Position numbers and translations under genes: made by a program. DNA of 64,000 bases from Roseiarcus sp963813195 (GTDB lineage: Bacteria > Pseudomonadota > Alphaproteobacteria > Rhizobiales > Beijerinckiaceae): positions 26,559 through 90,558 of the forward strand of contig CAWEYC010000042.1 in NCBI GenBank assembly GCA_963813195.1. Direction: 5' to 3'. Below are positions 7,935 to 16,511 of the stretch, piece after piece (the first letter of the stretch is position 1; the number at the start of each line of letters is the position of its first letter). The notes beneath the pieces are model-generated. The model worked only from the letters and a program-made list of their open reading frames with translations, was not told the origin of the DNA and did no database searches.

Positions 7935-8210
7935 TCAATTGATTGGCGCGAAACCGTCGCGGCGCGTGAATGCGACGCGCCTGAGGCCCGGCGCTTCGTT
8001 CCTTTGAGCCGGATCAATTCCAGCTCCCCCTTCGTCCGGATAGGATGCGCAATCAACGTAGAACGTGCCCGAGAGGCCGCGACCTAGTCGGGCGAAGAGA
8101 CCGGCTTCTCGCCGCGCAACGGTTCGCCGACAGTGAGCGTCCAACCTGGCGCGAGTAGGCGCTTTGGACTCGTCATCCTCGAACAGGCCGCAGCTCATGT
8201 CCGACACCAC
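7935..8210 (-). pseudogene. possible decayed C-terminal fragment of a retinol-dehydrogenase-like SDR
   Basis: A 91-residue open frame whose middle reads LSGTFYVDCASYPDEGG and then RNEAPGLRRVAF. This resembles the last segment of retinol-dehydrogenase-like SDRs (SGxYFVDC followed by A-x-LWxxSE). The N-terminal part of the frame has no SDR features and there is no Rossmann motif. It overlaps the start of the divergent phosphotransferase gene. I read it as a relic or chance frame; low confidence. Confidence 0.2.
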
Positions 8211-9769
8211 AAACGAGGCGACAACGGCGAACGATCAATCGGCGGTTTTTTCGTTCTTAAGCGACCCGAGCACATTTGGGGCGACCGCAAGCGTCCGTCG
8301 CATCGACACCCATGGCGCCGCCGTATTTCTCGTCGGCGATGACGCCTACAAGATCAAGCGCGCCGTGCGATTCCCGTTCATGGATTTCTCGACTCTTCGA
8401 GAAGCGCCGCATCGCGTGCGAAGCCGAAATATCCGTCAACAAGCCGAACGCGCCGGAAATCTATATTGAAACCATGCCCATCGTCCGCACCCCTCAAGGC
8501 CTCTCTTTGGGCGGCGCTGGAGAGATCGTCGAATGGGCCGTGCACATGCGGCGATTCGATGAAGAGGCGACGCTTGATCGGTTGGCGGAGCGCCAGGAGA
8601 TTTCGGCGGATCTTTTCTCTCGCATGGTCGGCGCGATCTTAGGCTCTCACGAGCGCGCGCCTCGTCGGGACGGCTTGGCGGCGTACGAAGCCTTGGCGCG
8701 CTATCTCGAGCAGAACGAAGCGGCGTTCGCGGCGGATCCCAATCTCTTCGATCCATCGCGGGCCAGAGATTTGAACAGGGACGCGCGGGCGGCGCTCGCG
8801 GCGGAGAAAGACTTGCTGATCGCCCGCGGGGAGAAGGGTTACGTACGCCGCTGCCATGGCGACCTTCACTTGCGCAACATCGCTCTCGTCCATGGCGAAC
8901 CAATCCTGTTCGACGCGCTCGAGTTCGATGAGGGGATCGCCACCGGCGACATTCTCTATGATCTCGCCTTTCTGCTGATGGACCTCGAGGAGCGGCGGCT
9001 GCGGCCGGCCGCCAATTTGCTTCTCAATCGCTACTTATGGGGAAGCGACGAGGCGCATCTGAGCGGCCTCGCGGCATTGCCGATTTTCATGAGTATCCGC
9101 TCGGCCATACGAGCGAAAGTCGTCGCCGCGGGGTTGACGCATCTCGTGGGCGAAGCGCGCGGCCGGGCCGAGGCCGAAGCGCGGCGCTACTTTTGGTTTG
9201 CCGAGGAATTCCTGAAACCGCAACCGACGCGGCTCGTGGCGGTCGGCGGCTTGTCGGGCGTGGGAAAGAGCGCGCTTGCCGGCCAAATCGCCCCTCTTCT
9301 CGGCCGCGCGCCCGGAGCAGTTTGGTTGCGCAGCGACATCGAGCGCAAGCGGATTTTCGGGGTGGCCGAGGTGGACCACCTGCCGCAGGAAGCCTACAGC
9401 CGAGACGCCGCACGGGAAGTCTATGCGCAGCTTTGCCGCAAGGCCGCCTTGGCTCTGAAGTCGGGGCAAAGCGTCGTCGTCGACGCTGTCCATTTCAAGG
9501 CTGAGGAAAGAGACATCATCGAGCGCGTCGCGGTCGGCGTCGCTTTTACCGGGCTATGGCTTGAAGCGCCGCTAAACACCCGGCTCGGGCGTGTGGCGGG
9601 CCGCAAGAACGACGCCTCGGACGCGGACGCCGTCGTCGCCAGGGCGCAATCGGCTGAGGGGCCCGACGACAATTCGCACTGGCGGCGGCTCGACGCGTCC
9701 GGCGATCTTCCCGCCGTGACTCGCGCCGCAGGCGTCCTTCTCGAACTGCCGATGGGCGGGGCCGGTTAG
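8197..9769 (+). pseudogene. aminoglycoside-phosphotransferase-like/AAA ATPase two-domain protein, frameshifted
   Basis: The N-terminus starts MSDTTNEATT at 8197 and runs through VFLVGDDAYKIKRAV to MDFSTL in one frame. The expected next residues EKRRIACEAEIS continue in the +1 frame from 8399, and that frame stays open to 9769. One extra base near 8395-8398 explains this. The rest is intact: phosphotransferase loop CHGDLHLRNIAL and LFDALEFDE, then a C-terminal P-loop kinase with GLSGVGKSALA. The total of about 523 residues fits the known two-domain family (phosphotransferase plus ATP-binding), whose role is unclear but which often sits in low-oxygen stress clusters. Truly broken gene or sequencing error cannot be told apart here. 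Confidence 0.75.
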
Positions 9770-9782
9770 AAATCCAAGGCGT

Positions 9783-9796
9783 GTGATCCCAGTCAA
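9783..9796. promoter_or_regulatory. weak FNR/FixK-like half-conserved palindrome
   Basis: GTGATcccaGTCAA resembles TTGATnnnnATCAA with two mismatches and lies about 90 bases before the VIT gene. Together with the better box at 3302 it hints at oxygen-dependent control of this block, but on its own it is weak. Confidence 0.2.
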
Positions 9797-9884
9797 TGCT
9801 TCTCCCTGACGATGGTGGATAAGCGTCCCAAATGGGCGAGGCCCGAAGGGCCGTCTGGCAAATCTGAGAGCTGAGAATAGGGCC

Positions 9885-10637
9885 ATGAGCGAGAAGCTGT
9901 CGGCGACGCGCGATCGGCTGGAACACAGCCACCGTAAAGAAGACATTGCGAAACGTCTCGGCGAGGATCCACCCGCGAACTATGTCCGCGATTGGGTCTA
10001 TGGTGGAATCGACGGGACGATAACGACGTTTGCGATCGTCGCGGGCGTGGTTGGCGCCGACCTGCCAGGACAGGTCGTCCTGGTCCTCGGCTTGGCCAAT
10101 CTCGTCGCCGACGGCTTTGCGATGGGCGCGGGCAACTACAGCGCAGCCAAAGCCGAATCCGACTACTACAAACATCAGCTCGCGGTCGAACGAAAGCACA
10201 TTGCCCTTGCGCCTAGCGGCGAGCGAGAAGAAATCCGGCAGATATTCAGCCGGAAGGGGTTCGCCGGCGGCGATTTGGAGCGGATCGTCGATGTCATCAC
10301 GGCTGACGAAGACCGTTGGGTAAAGACCATGGCGGTCGAAGAATATGGGCTATCATCCGCCAACAAGTCTCCGATCTTGGCGGCTTTGAGCACGTCTGCC
10401 GCATTCGTCCTTTGCGGATTGGCGCCGCTTTTGAGCTATCTCGTCGCATATGCCTTTGGCATGTGCGTCGTCGCGACAGGCCTTGTCTTCTTCCTCATCG
10501 GCGCGCTGAAAAGCCGGTGGTCACCGTCGGGCTGGATGCGGTCGGGACTCGAGACGCTGTTCATCGGAATGAGCGCAGCGGGCATCTCGTTCGCAATTGG
10601 CTACGCGCTCAAGATTCTCGTCCACGCGTCGACGTAA
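9885..10637 (+). CDS. VIT1/CCC1-family transporter
   Basis: A 250-residue membrane protein. The segment VRDWVYGGIDGTITTFAIVAG is the first membrane helix of VIT1/CCC1 proteins, and LVADGFAMGAGNY is the conserved second helix. A cytoplasmic metal-binding segment rich in Glu (residues about 85-155, with GEREEIRQIF and ADEDRW) precedes three further C-terminal helices. The family moves Fe2+ or Mn2+ across membranes; in bacteria it is thought to export or detoxify iron. It follows the frameshifted ATPase gene by 115 bases on the same strand. Confidence 0.9.
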   Translation: MSEKLSATRDRLEHSHRKEDIAKRLGEDPPANYVRDWVYGGIDGTITTFAIVAGVVGADLPGQVVLVLGLANLVADGFAMGAGNYSAAKAESDYYKHQLAVERKHIALAPSGEREEIRQIFSRKGFAGGDLERIVDVITADEDRWVKTMAVEEYGLSSANKSPILAALSTSAAFVLCGLAPLLSYLVAYAFGMCVVATGLVFFLIGALKSRWSPSGWMRSGLETLFIGMSAAGISFAIGYALKILVHAST

Positions 10638-10796
10638 GGCGACCATGCCAACGTCGCCGGAAACGCTTTGACTTATCGCAAGCCGCGAAATGTAATGGCG
10701 TGCAAAATGTCACGGCGATTGCGCAGGGAGAGGGCGCGCCGCGCTCGCGAGCGCCGCGGACGTCTCGACTTCAGGCGCCGTCGAAAGGGGAACGTC

Positions 10797-11057
10797 ATGA
10801 ACGATCTGAATTCGAAATCCGTGAACCGCCGCGCCGTGCTGCTCGCTGCGGCGGGCGCCGCTCCGTTGCTCGCGCTGGGCGCGAGCGGCGCCAGGGCCGC
10901 CGGACTGCCGCAGACGGCGGTCGGCTATCAGGATTCGCCGAAGGACGGCAGACAATGCGACGGATGCAATCTCTTCATCGCCCCGAATACGTGCAAGACG
11001 GTCGCGGGTGATATCTCGCCGCACGGCTGGTGCAAGCTTTGGGTAAAGAAGGCCTGA
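10797..11057 (+). CDS. high-potential iron-sulfur protein (HiPIP)
   Basis: An 86-residue precursor. SVNRRAVLLAAAGAAPLLAL is a Tat signal with the twin arginine at 11-12, cleaved near residue 35. The mature part has the four cluster ligands Cys54, Cys57, Cys66 and Cys79 (QCDGCNLF, NTCKT, HGWCKLW), the compact HiPIP pattern binding one [4Fe-4S] cluster. HiPIPs are periplasmic one-electron carriers between bc1 complexes and terminal oxidases or photosynthetic reaction centres. The ATG at 10797 is chosen because it starts the Tat signal, although the frame is open upstream; GAAAGGGGAAC provides the ribosome binding site. Confidence 0.9.
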   Translation: MNDLNSKSVNRRAVLLAAAGAAPLLALGASGARAAGLPQTAVGYQDSPKDGRQCDGCNLFIAPNTCKTVAGDISPHGWCKLWVKKA

Positions 11058-13562
11058 CGGATTATTCACGGCTCGGAACAAAGAACGAAAAAAGGCCGAG
11101 AAGGAGCGGGCGAAGGCAAAGCGCGAAGGACGGAAGCACGCACGAAGCGGAGCAGCGAGAACGAACGAAGCCAGATCGGGCCCAAGAAATAAAGCAGTAA
11201 CGCGATCACGAACCGCGAAGGACGGAGGGACAATCACTACAGCAGTCGAAGCGCAGCGGCAATGACACAATTGAGAAGGCACCGACCCCACAGAAGCATC
11301 GCTGATCGCCTGATTGCAATCACGACCGATGTAGCGCTGATAAGAGGATGTCTGAACGGGGCGTACGGCGGTCGCAATGGAGGCATTGGGGCGAACTATG
11401 AGATCGGACATTCGGATGTCTGGTCAGGGGTGTAAGCATGTTCGCGGCTACGAGATTACACGACGTCGGCTTATTCGCAGTAAATACGACGGAGATAAAT
11501 ACAGCGTACGTTGAAGTTGACAGATATCATGAATTTCAGAGGCTGACTTGTCTTCGCTCAGGGCAACGCGTGAATAACGATCGTAATAGTTTCAAGGGAA
11601 TGGCACGTTGTGGATCACACATATTCGTTCACGGCGGTATTTCAACGTTTCGGAACGTCGGACGCGCGCTCTACGGAGGAACAGGTAACAATAGAACGGG
11701 ACGGTGATCTTCGACGTTTATCTGGTTCAGTACGGCAGCGTGGGTACTGATTACAACGGCATCGGCGCCAATACACTCAATATCTGAGGCTTTCGGGGAG
11801 AGAATTTGAGTTGGGCGGGTGTAGTGACGGAGATGACGCAGAGCGGATTGGCGAGGTTTTACTTGGATAATAATTGCGATGATGGTGTAACGCTAGGTGA
11901 TGTGAACACTGATCGCCGACGTGCAAGTTAGCGCTGAGTTCAGGCGGTTCGACGCGGTACATATCACATCGCCGGCATGAAATTTGATTTCGCGTGGAAG
12001 CGTCAGCATATTGGTCGCGCGATCGCTTCACGACGCCGGCGGTGAAAGACGCCGGCTGCGGGTCTCTTGACGGCGTGAGCATGACAGAGCGCCGCCGGAA
12101 TGTTCGTCACGCGGCGAATGGATGAGAGAGGCTATCGCATCGCAAACACTATGGAAGGTCAGCAAAGTCATCGCCGACCCCCGCCGGAATTGCGCGCTCC
12201 CCCACAGAATATCGGCAGCACGATGTCGACTTGGGCCGCCGAAGGTCTGCTCAGAGCCGAAAGCGGATGCTATCGGCGGCGCTGGCGGGTTTCAAGAGTT
12301 TGATTGACCGCCGCGAACGCGCAAAAGTCCGGTGTCTCCGCGCCAAGCGCCTCAATTGCAACCTCCACGCCGCGCCTGTCGGTGAGGCGCATGATCTCCT
12401 GAACCGGATCGACCTCCTGAAATTGATGCAGTGATCGGCGCTAGGCGCGTGACGTTTCATGCGCGCGGCCGGCGCCGCGATGTCGTCGCGGCTCGGCCTC
12501 GAGCCTGCAGCATCTTCCGCGCTTCGTCGCCGCGATGCGTGCGACTTTCCCAAAATCAGAAAGGCAGGGAACGCGGCGAAGGGCGAAGAAAAAACGAACG
12601 CCACCGTAACCAGCGCTGGGGCCTTTGACCTCGATCAAGGCGGCCGCCTGTAATCGTCTTAGCCTTAACAACGAAGCTGCCAATTCGACAGACACTCGAT
12701 CCAAGCTCGGAGCTTCGAAATGAGGTCAATAACAGTTAAGCTGCCTGGCATCCACGCCAATTCAAATGCGTATTACATAGGACGTTGGCGCTCGAGCTTC
12801 ATCCGCCGCATGTTGGAGTTGAAGGCTGCACGGGAAGCCGACGAGTGCCCACGCGTGACGATCGCGTTTGATGACGTGTGTCGTCACGACCCAGCGGACG
12901 TCGTGCATGCCGACCACATTCGGCGGCATTCCCTGATTGACGATAATCCGTGTTCCGGATGATAAATCGCAAGGCGTTCCTGCGAGTTCGTGGGTGAAGA
13001 AGCGGGCGGCGTGGTCGATCTACTGAACCATGGGGCGCCCGAAGGCGTAACCCCTATCATTGATGCCGGGCCGGCTCGAAATTGAGGTGTCCGGGATCGC
13101 GGATAGAGATGAGCGCGTCACGTCGTCGACCACTTTCGGGATGCGGAAGCGGCTCCTTCAGGCGCTCGGCCTTGGCGCCGCGACGTCGTGTTTGCGCTCC
13201 CTGATCGGCCTTTTCGCGGCGGCCTCGCGCTCGCGGGAAGACCGAGACGATGTGCTGTTCCTTGAAAAATTCGATCGCTTCATCAGTCCGTCCTTCAGCA
13301 GGCCGGACTCTAATTCGCCGTGGTGGAAATGCTGCTACATCTAAGAAACATCGCGAGCGCTACAGACATGCGTTCTGGCGATGAAGCGGCGCCCAGACGA
13401 TCCTCGCCTTCGACACGGCGCCTCATGCTCAGCTCCGATGCTGATTTGCCGCGATAAGAAACTAATCACCTTTTTCACACAGCCTCGGGCGCCAAAGTTG
13501 CAGGCGATTGTAATTCATGCAAAACGTTGTTTGTACCAGAGACGTACCAAACAGGAGCAGAC
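11058..13562. other. 2.5 kb gene-poor, apparently degenerate region
   Basis: No ORF in this stretch has a ribosome binding site, recognisable motif and normal composition together. The part 11.4-12.0 kb is noticeably more A+T-rich than the rest of the window. Fragments that read like protein change frame repeatedly: NGAYGGRNGGIGANYEIG (about 11357-11410), a DHTYSFTAVFQRFG frame (about 11612) and FYLDNNCDDGVTLGDVNTD (about 11850-11906), the last resembling a calcium-binding EF-hand or dockerin-like loop. This looks like one or more decayed secreted-protein genes, possibly acquired by transfer. Nothing else (repeat, tRNA, transposase) was recognised. Confidence 0.45.
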
Positions 13563-13781
13563 ATGGCTAGAGCCGTCGCCCGGAGTAAGAAGGCGCCAGT
13601 CAGGCGACCGTGGTCGAAAGACGACGTCCGCCTATTGAAGGGTATGGCTCGCAAGGAGCCTGCCGCAAAGATTGCGAAAGCTCTCAAGCGGACCGAGAGC
13701 GCAACGCGCCAAAAGGCGAAAGGCGTCGGCATCTCGCTCAGTATGGCGCGCAAGAAAAGAACAGCCGCGAAAAAGCGCTAA
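13563..13781 (+). CDS. small basic SANT/Myb-like DNA-binding protein
   Basis: Seventy-two residues, very rich in Lys and Arg. The core RPWSKDDVRLLKGMARKEP then AKIAKALKRTESATRQKA matches a SANT/Myb helix-turn-helix: Trp-Ser/Thr-x-x-Asp/Glu, spaced Leu, and an Arg-Thr/Ser recognition helix. The C-terminal ARKKRTAAKKR is a histone-like basic tail. The ATG is preceded by AGGAG about seven bases upstream. Its position 120 bases before an HU gene suggests two chromatin-type proteins together. Function inferred only from the fold pattern. Confidence 0.65.
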   Translation: MARAVARSKKAPVRRPWSKDDVRLLKGMARKEPAAKIAKALKRTESATRQKAKGVGISLSMARKKRTAAKKR

Positions 13782-13900
13782 GCTGGTCCGCGATCCGGAA
13801 CCGTCGGGGCGGTTTCCGGTGCTTACATCATACGAACCGCTCGACGATGAAGTGCGCTTCGTCGGGTGCAGTCTTCGCCCAGCCATTGAGGGACCATCCA

Positions 13901-14170
13901 TTGAATACGACAGAACTCGTAGACGCCGTCGCGGAAGCCAATGACCTTTCGAAGGCCAAGGCGAAGGAAGTCGTCAATTCGCTTTTTGCGTCGATCGTCG
14001 ATGCCGCCAAACGTGGCGAGGAAGTCGCCATCAACGGATTCGGCCGTTTCTCGGTCAAAGAGCGTGCGGCTCGCGAAGGACGCAACCCGGCCACCGGCGC
14101 CCCGCTGAAAATTCCCGCGTCGAAGTCGCTCGGCTTCAAGATGGCGAAAGCCGTCGGCGAATTGCTGTAA
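13901..14170 (+). CDS. HU-family nucleoid protein
   Basis: Eighty-nine residues when started at the TTG at 13901, giving NTTELVDAVAEANDLSKAKA, the normal HU beginning and length. The frame is open further upstream but that part has no HU similarity, and GAGGGA at 13888-13893 is placed well for the TTG. The DNA-arm signature GRNPATGAPLKIPASK is complete, including the intercalating proline. HU dimers bend and compact DNA in the nucleoid. A perfect 10-base hairpin at 14215-14238 may end the transcript. Confidence 0.9.
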   Translation: MNTTELVDAVAEANDLSKAKAKEVVNSLFASIVDAAKRGEEVAINGFGRFSVKERAAREGRNPATGAPLKIPASKSLGFKMAKAVGELL

Positions 14171-14214
14171 ACTTCGAGTCCCGCACCAAGCGGGATGGGA
14201 GATGAGGCGACGCG

Positions 14215-14238
14215 GCAGAGAGGCGAATGCCTCTCTGC
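14215..14238 (+). terminator. hairpin after the HU gene
   Basis: GCAGAGAGGC and GCCTCTCTGC are perfect 10-base arms around a GAAT loop, 45 bases after the HU stop and between convergent genes. No T tract follows, so termination could be weak or Rho-aided. Confidence 0.5.
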
Positions 14239-14406
14239 GGGGTGCGCGAGCGACCGACAGAGCGCGCAAAGTTCGCGGTCATTGAGTCATCGGAAGCCGA
14301 ACGAGCTTGCGGAAGCTGTTCGCGATCGTTTGTTTGTCCCGATGTCCTCGACAGTCTCTTCGGCCGATCGGCGGAAGTCGACGATTCCAGTCATCCGAGC
14401 GGCGCG

Positions 14407-15105
14407 TCATTGCGCCATTTCAGGCGCGAGCAACGACACCAGCACCCGGTAGGCAGCTTCGATGTCGTTTCGAACGCCGAGGCTGACCGCGGCTCCGTCG
14501 CGCGCGCGGATGGCGGCGAGCATGAGTTCGTGCTGCTCGTTGGCCTTGAAATAGTTGCCGGACGCACGGAGAAGATGAAAGTAGGGGCTGATCTGCAGCC
14601 AAAGCGTCTCGATGATCGCGAGCAGCGCGTGCGAGCGGGCGGCCTGATAGATCGTGAAATGGAACGTCCGGTTCCAGCGCAGATATTGCTTGTTGTCGCC
14701 AGTTCGCGCCGCGTCCTCCATCGCGCCGACGCATTCTTCCAGCCGCGCGATCTCGATTTCGCTGATGTTTGGAGTTGCCCAGCCGGCCGCAAGCGATTCG
14801 ACTTCGAGTCGAACCCGGCGGAGGTCGAGAAGGCGCTCGCCGCTCAGCGGCGGAATGCCGATTGAACGTCCGGAGATCACGGTGAGCACACGCGCCGCGC
14901 TCAGCCGCTGCAGGGCCTCGCGCACCGGCATGGCGCTGACGCCGAACGCATCGGCGAGCGCCTGGATCGTAACGAGCTGACCCGGCGCGATTTCGCCATT
15001 GAGGATCAGCTCGCAAAGCTGCCGATGGACATGATCCTGAAGCGTGCCGCGGGGCGCCGGCGAGATCGGGAGCGCCGATCTGAGAGATGTGTCCGTCATC
15101 GCCAT
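14407..15105 (-). CDS. GntR-family (FCD/FadR subfamily) transcriptional regulator
   Basis: A 232-residue regulator. The N-terminal winged helix has the GntR pattern: LQDHVHRQLCELILNGEIAPGQ, then IQALADAFGVSAMPVREALQRL. The C-terminal two-thirds is an all-helical FCD ligand-binding domain with RRVRLEVESLA and a metal-site His in FHFTIYQAA. Start at the ATG at 15105 (MAMTDTSL); the frame is open 54 bases upstream. Divergent from the sugar transporter at 15298, with an inverted repeat at 15194-15211 between them, so it most likely controls that catabolic operon in response to a sugar acid or related effector. Confidence 0.9.
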   Translation of the reverse strand: MAMTDTSLRSALPISPAPRGTLQDHVHRQLCELILNGEIAPGQLVTIQALADAFGVSAMPVREALQRLSAARVLTVISGRSIGIPPLSGERLLDLRRVRLEVESLAAGWATPNISEIEIARLEECVGAMEDAARTGDNKQYLRWNRTFHFTIYQAARSHALLAIIETLWLQISPYFHLLRASGNYFKANEQHELMLAAIRARDGAAVSLGVRNDIEAAYRVLVSLLAPEMAQ

Positions 15106-15193
15106 TGTTTCCGTGCCGACCCCGCGCGCCCATACCCCGCGGGCACCGGTTTCGTCCAATCGAGATTGTGCCGAACGCGCTTGCCAAGCTTAC

Positions 15194-15211
15194 GATCATT
15201 GATCTATGATC
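15194..15211. promoter_or_regulatory. putative GntR operator (inverted repeat)
   Basis: GATCAT-TGATCT-ATGATC is a perfect 6-base inverted repeat in the divergent intergenic space of the GntR gene and the sugar-binding-protein gene. GntR/FCD regulators bind short palindromes of this size near their own promoter. Assignment is by position and symmetry only. Confidence 0.45.
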
Positions 15212-15297
15212 ACAAGTAATATGGTCAGCAGGCGTCGCGCCCGCCGAAGCCAAGATGAGATTCGCCTGCAATCGACGGGCGATGAGGGAGGAAGTCG

Positions 15298-16431
15298 ATG
15301 AAACGCGATTGGAGGAAGTGGTTCGCCCGCGCCGGAGCCGTAGCTCTAGCCGCGAGCGTCGGCTTGGCGGCGAGCGGGCAGGCCGCCGAAAAGAAGTTCA
15401 AGATGTTCCTGTCGATGAGCTACATCGGCAACGATTGGCAGGCGGAAGCCGCCAACATGGTCAAGGCGATGGCGGCGCACAAAGATTTCGCCGACAAGGT
15501 CGACCTTCAAGTGCAGGTCGCCGGCCCCAACGCCCAGCGTCAGATCCAGCAGATCAACGCCATGGTGCAGCAGGGCGCGCAGGCGATCGTCGTCTATCCG
15601 ATCTCGCCGACCGCCCTCAACAGCGCGGTCAAGAACGCCTGCGAAAAGGGCGTGATGATCATCGCCTACGACGGCGAGATTTCCGAACCCTGCGCCTACA
15701 ATGTGACTATCAATCAGGAAGAGGCGGGCCGCGTGACGGCCGAGTGGCTGGCCAAGAAACTCAACGGCAAGGGTAACATCGTGGTGATGACCGGAGTCCC
15801 CGGCACCTCGGTCGACACCGCGCGGACCAAAGCCGCCAAGGAAGTCTTCGCCAAATATCCCGACATCAAGATCGTCGGCGAGGCGGTCGGCATGTGGAGC
15901 CAGGCGGTTGCGCGCACTGAGCTGTCCAAGATCCTGGCCACCCATAGCTGGGATCAGATCGACGGCTTGTGGATGCAGGTCGGCTGCTACACCGCGAACA
16001 CGATGCAGATCGAGGCCGGCAAGAAGGCCGATCAGCTCAAGCCCTGCGCCGGGGAAGGGGCCAACGGCGGCCGCATTCAGATGCTGCCCGTGGGATCGGA
16101 AGTCGAGGGCGCCAACGGCACTTACGCGCCGATGGCTGCGCCGCGCATCTCCTACGCCTCGCCGCCCTACGCCGGCGGGTACGCGCTGAAGCTCGCAGTG
16201 GAGAAGCTCGAGGGCAAGGACATTCCGAAGCGGATCACTTTGCCGCTGCCGATCGTCACCAACGACACCATCAAGTACTGCAAGGAAGGGACCTGGGCGG
16301 AGATGAAGGACGGGTGCAACGCGTTCCCGCCGTCGCTGGTGCCGAATCCCGGCTGGTTCGCCTCGATCTATTCGCCGGAAACCCCGGAGATCGGCTTGCA
16401 GGCGGCGCTCGTTGGACAGCCTGAGCCCTGA
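15298..16431 (+). CDS. sugar ABC transporter substrate-binding protein (CUT2 type)
   Basis: A 377-residue secreted protein with a signal peptide (WRKWFARAGAVALAASVG, cleavage near residue 29). The fold is the periplasmic-binding-protein type I family (Peripla_BP_4, ribose/xylose-like): QQINAMVQQGAQAIVVYPIS, then IIAYDGEIS and NIVVMTGVPGTS. It is longer than simple ribose-binding proteins and contains several Cys in the second lobe. GGGAGGAAG precedes the ATG. First gene of the operon; the next gene starts at or near its stop. Ligand unknown; neighbours suggest an aldose or sugar acid/lactone. Confidence 0.92.
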   Translation: MKRDWRKWFARAGAVALAASVGLAASGQAAEKKFKMFLSMSYIGNDWQAEAANMVKAMAAHKDFADKVDLQVQVAGPNAQRQIQQINAMVQQGAQAIVVYPISPTALNSAVKNACEKGVMIIAYDGEISEPCAYNVTINQEEAGRVTAEWLAKKLNGKGNIVVMTGVPGTSVDTARTKAAKEVFAKYPDIKIVGEAVGMWSQAVARTELSKILATHSWDQIDGLWMQVGCYTANTMQIEAGKKADQLKPCAGEGANGGRIQMLPVGSEVEGANGTYAPMAAPRISYASPPYAGGYALKLAVEKLEGKDIPKRITLPLPIVTNDTIKYCKEGTWAEMKDGCNAFPPSLVPNPGWFASIYSPETPEIGLQAALVGQPEP

Positions 16432-16511
16432 TGCTGAACGGCGTGCGGCGGGCGGCCTCGAGCCGTCCGCTGGCGCTCCGGCGCTCCTTTCGGCTTTCAA
16501 GGTTGCGAACG

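Noticed and set aside
10710..11411. 233-residue minus-strand open frame across the HiPIP gene
   Set aside because: Overlaps a well-supported gene, has no family motif and is a GC-driven shadow frame.
12720..13344. Two open frames of 80 and 94 residues in the gene-poor region
   Set aside because: No ribosome binding site, no motif and unusual composition; treated as part of the decayed stretch.
14170..14190. Stretch CTTCGAGTCCCGCACCA resembling the 3' end of a tRNA (possible attachment site)
   Set aside because: No acceptor, D or anticodon arm exists upstream (HU coding sequence lies there), and no integrase or second copy was seen.
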